64,000 nucleotides of DNA from Trichormus variabilis 0441. Lineage in GTDB: Bacteria; Cyanobacteriota; Cyanobacteriia; Cyanobacteriales; Nostocaceae. Below the pieces are notes generated by a model, which was not told the DNA's origin, did no database searches, and saw nothing but the letters and a program-made list of their open reading frames with translations. Made by a program: the position numbers and the translations under genes. Positions 62,728 to 64,000 of the stretch are shown piece after piece; the first letter of the stretch is position 1; the number at the start of each line of letters is the position of its first letter. The stretch spans positions 866,001-930,000 of the forward strand of contig NZ_CP047242.1 in assembly GCF_009856605.1 (NCBI RefSeq), read 5' to 3'.

Positions 62728-64000
62728 ATACTGTTGGCGAATTGATAGAGGGCAAAACCAATCATCACAAAATAGAAAATCAGGAATACTATGAGGCAGT
62801 GGGAGCAATTCGAGCAAAGTGAGAAACGCGAGTCTGACTGCGTGGGACATGTTGCCACCAATCCCACATCCGACTGAAGTTGATAGCAGCAGCAGTAATG
62901 ACATGCTGCAAGAGAGTTTTGGCAAGACCAATGTAGCGACAACGGCGTAATTGGTAGCGACCAGTAGCTTGGGAAATCAAGCCTTCAACGCCAGCACGTT
63001 GGTGATAAATTTGTTGAAAAGATTCAGTTTTTTGGCGAATGCGAGCATCATGTAATGCAAGATGTAGTTCCTGTGGTTTGAGGGTCAGAAGACGCGGTAG
63101 TTTTTTGGAGCGAGTGCATTTTGAGCGACTTGAACAAAGCGAACAATCGGATTTGTCAAATTGTATTTTGACTACTGGATTGTCATGGCTATCGACAGTT
63201 GTACGCCAGGACTTACTTTGTTTACCCATTGGGCAATCAACACGCATCAAATCCCAATGAATAGTGAAGCAATTTTGCTCAAAGCCGGATTGTGCTGTTG
63301 CTTGCCAACTAGTTCCGGGGGGAACTTTTCCTACTAAATCAACATGAAAATGGGATTGACTATCGACTAAGTTTTGAGCATTGACATAGCCAGTATCGAC
63401 AACATGTTCTTGTGGCAAAAGATTGTTCTGGTTTAAACGAGAATGAATTACTGGTGTCATCTCAACATCCGCACTTGTGGCCACGGACGTTTCCACATTG
63501 ATAATTAAGTTTGGCAGTATGGGGTGACAAATTTCTGTCAGATGCAGATTATAACCAGTCCAGTTGATTTCTCGCTTGCTGGAATTGCGTGCATCAACAT
63601 CGTAAGGAGATTCAATCTGTAGTCTATTTGGTGGTAAGTTATCTTGTTCTCGCCAATAGACTTGTTGCAATTGAATATAGTATTGTTGCACCCAAACTAT
63701 ACGTAATGTTTCCACTGATGGAATCTGCCACAGCCAATTACAAGTTGAGTCTGCATACAAAGCGGATAGCAAATGATGACCATCCTCACCAATTTTTCGC
63801 CTCAATTTCTCACGTTCGGCTTTTGATTTGGGCAAGCGGTATTGCTCAAATCTCAGGGAGTAACGTTCAAACCAATCAACGTCAACTCTCGATTTGAGCC
63901 AATCAGGGGCAAAATAAGCCAAGTCATTTAAGGTATGACGTAAAGTTTCTCCCACTAATTCCAAACGATTTAACTGTCGTACTGCGGCTAATACGTGAGT
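62728..64000 (-). mobile_element. Insertion sequence, IS1182 type, cut by the window end
   Basis: Only one end is visible. The element contains the transposase gene and appears to start within a palindromic repeat near 62728 (ATACTGTTGGCGAATTG). Its other end and target duplication lie outside the window, so the exact boundary is estimated. Confidence 0.6.
62789..64000 (-). CDS. IS1182-family DDE transposase, N-terminus outside window (at least 404 aa)
   Basis: The frame is open to the last base; codons before the first possible start read THVLAAVRQLNRLELVGET, a family-typical run, so the gene extends past the window. Catalytic-type regions include SPYDVDARNSSKREINWTGY (Asp), VVDTGYVN (Asp) and the C-terminal RAGVEGLISQATGRYQLRRC with the Glu, plus a CSLCSSRSKC cysteine cluster. 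This is the pattern of IS1182/IS1182-like (DDE_Tnp_1) transposases, usually 450-550 aa long. Nothing suggests that the visible part is broken. Confidence 0.85.
   Translation of the reverse strand, partial: THVLAAVRQLNRLELVGETLRHTLNDLAYFAPDWLKSRVDVDWFERYSLRFEQYRLPKSKAEREKLRRKIGEDGHHLLSALYADSTCNWLWQIPSVETLRIVWVQQYYIQLQQVYWREQDNLPPNRLQIESPYDVDARNSSKREINWTGYNLHLTEICHPILPNLIINVETSVATSADVEMTPVIHSRLNQNNLLPQEHVVDTGYVNAQNLVDSQSHFHVDLVGKVPPGTSWQATAQSGFEQNCFTIHWDLMRVDCPMGKQSKSWRTTVDSHDNPVVKIQFDKSDCSLCSSRSKCTRSKKLPRLLTLKPQELHLALHDARIRQKTESFQQIYHQRAGVEGLISQATGRYQLRRCRYIGLAKTLLQHVITAAAINFSRMWDWWQHVPRSQTRVSHFARIAPTAS

Noticed and set aside
1..64000. tRNA or rRNA genes
   Set aside because: I saw no cloverleaf-like sequence with TTCGA-type arm or rRNA signature; a tRNAscan/Infernal run would settle this.

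Overview
The window looks like the chromosome of a filamentous, probably heterocyst-forming cyanobacterium of the Nostoc/Anabaena type. The evidence is the many HIP1-type GCGATCGC octamers, the ycf35/ycf46 pair, PEP-CTERM proteins, abundant small palindromic intergenic repeats, and a divergent ArsR-type regulator/thioredoxin pair that matches RexT/TrxA2 of Anabaena, including the adjacent Cys40-Cys41.

Layout. (1) 1-5143, minus strand: a cut-off gene, a 910-aa tubulin/FtsZ-like GTPase, a secreted or membrane-anchored von Willebrand A protein with an FHA-like tail, and a small XRE regulator. (2) 5686-10521, minus strand: an RND efflux pump and its membrane-fusion partner. (3) 10619-13841, minus strand: three PEP-CTERM secreted proteins, two of them paralogues. 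(4) 13842-15022: a repeat-rich spacer with a decayed transposase fragment. (5) 15023-45045, plus strand, about 30 kb: a biosynthetic gene cluster. (6) 45794-50406: a hybrid sensor kinase, MoaE, and two cell-wall proteins. (7) 50838-55563: the RexT regulator and a divergent run trxA, alkene reductase, nitroreductase, SDR, ICL/PEPM-family lyase. (8) 55683-62632: a CHASE2 kinase, a VOC protein, ycf35, ycf46, a small RHH/zinc-ribbon protein and a lipoprotein. (9) The right edge carries an IS1182-type transposase running off the window.

The cluster is the main object of interest. It starts with a PAS-AraC regulator and a free-standing acyl carrier protein. Two modular type I polyketide synthases follow: KS-AT-KR-ACP, then KS-AT-ACP-condensation-like-ACP. 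Next is an adenylation-condensation protein with no carrier domain, whose binding-pocket residues read as a serine code. The second half is a heterocyst-glycolipid/polyunsaturated-fatty-acid (Hgl/Pfa) type synthase: PfaA-like KS-AT-ACP, a ketoreductase split over two genes, a dehydratase, a PfaC-like CLF-AT-DH-DH protein and a PfaD-like enoyl reductase. An MFS exporter ends the cluster. The inferred product is a long acyl/polyketide chain joined to serine. No glycosyltransferase, thioesterase or phosphopantetheinyl transferase lies in the window, so an ordinary heterocyst glycolipid is not the obvious product.

The cluster has been worked on by small mobile repeats. One reads in frame through PKS 1. 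One MITE-like element with a candidate 8-bp target duplication lies before the NRPS gene. A related one lies in the gap that splits the ketoreductase. A run of nine A residues ends the PfaA-like gene; one extra A would fuse it in frame to the ketoreductase half downstream. This is either a recent lesion, an assembly error or a slippage site.
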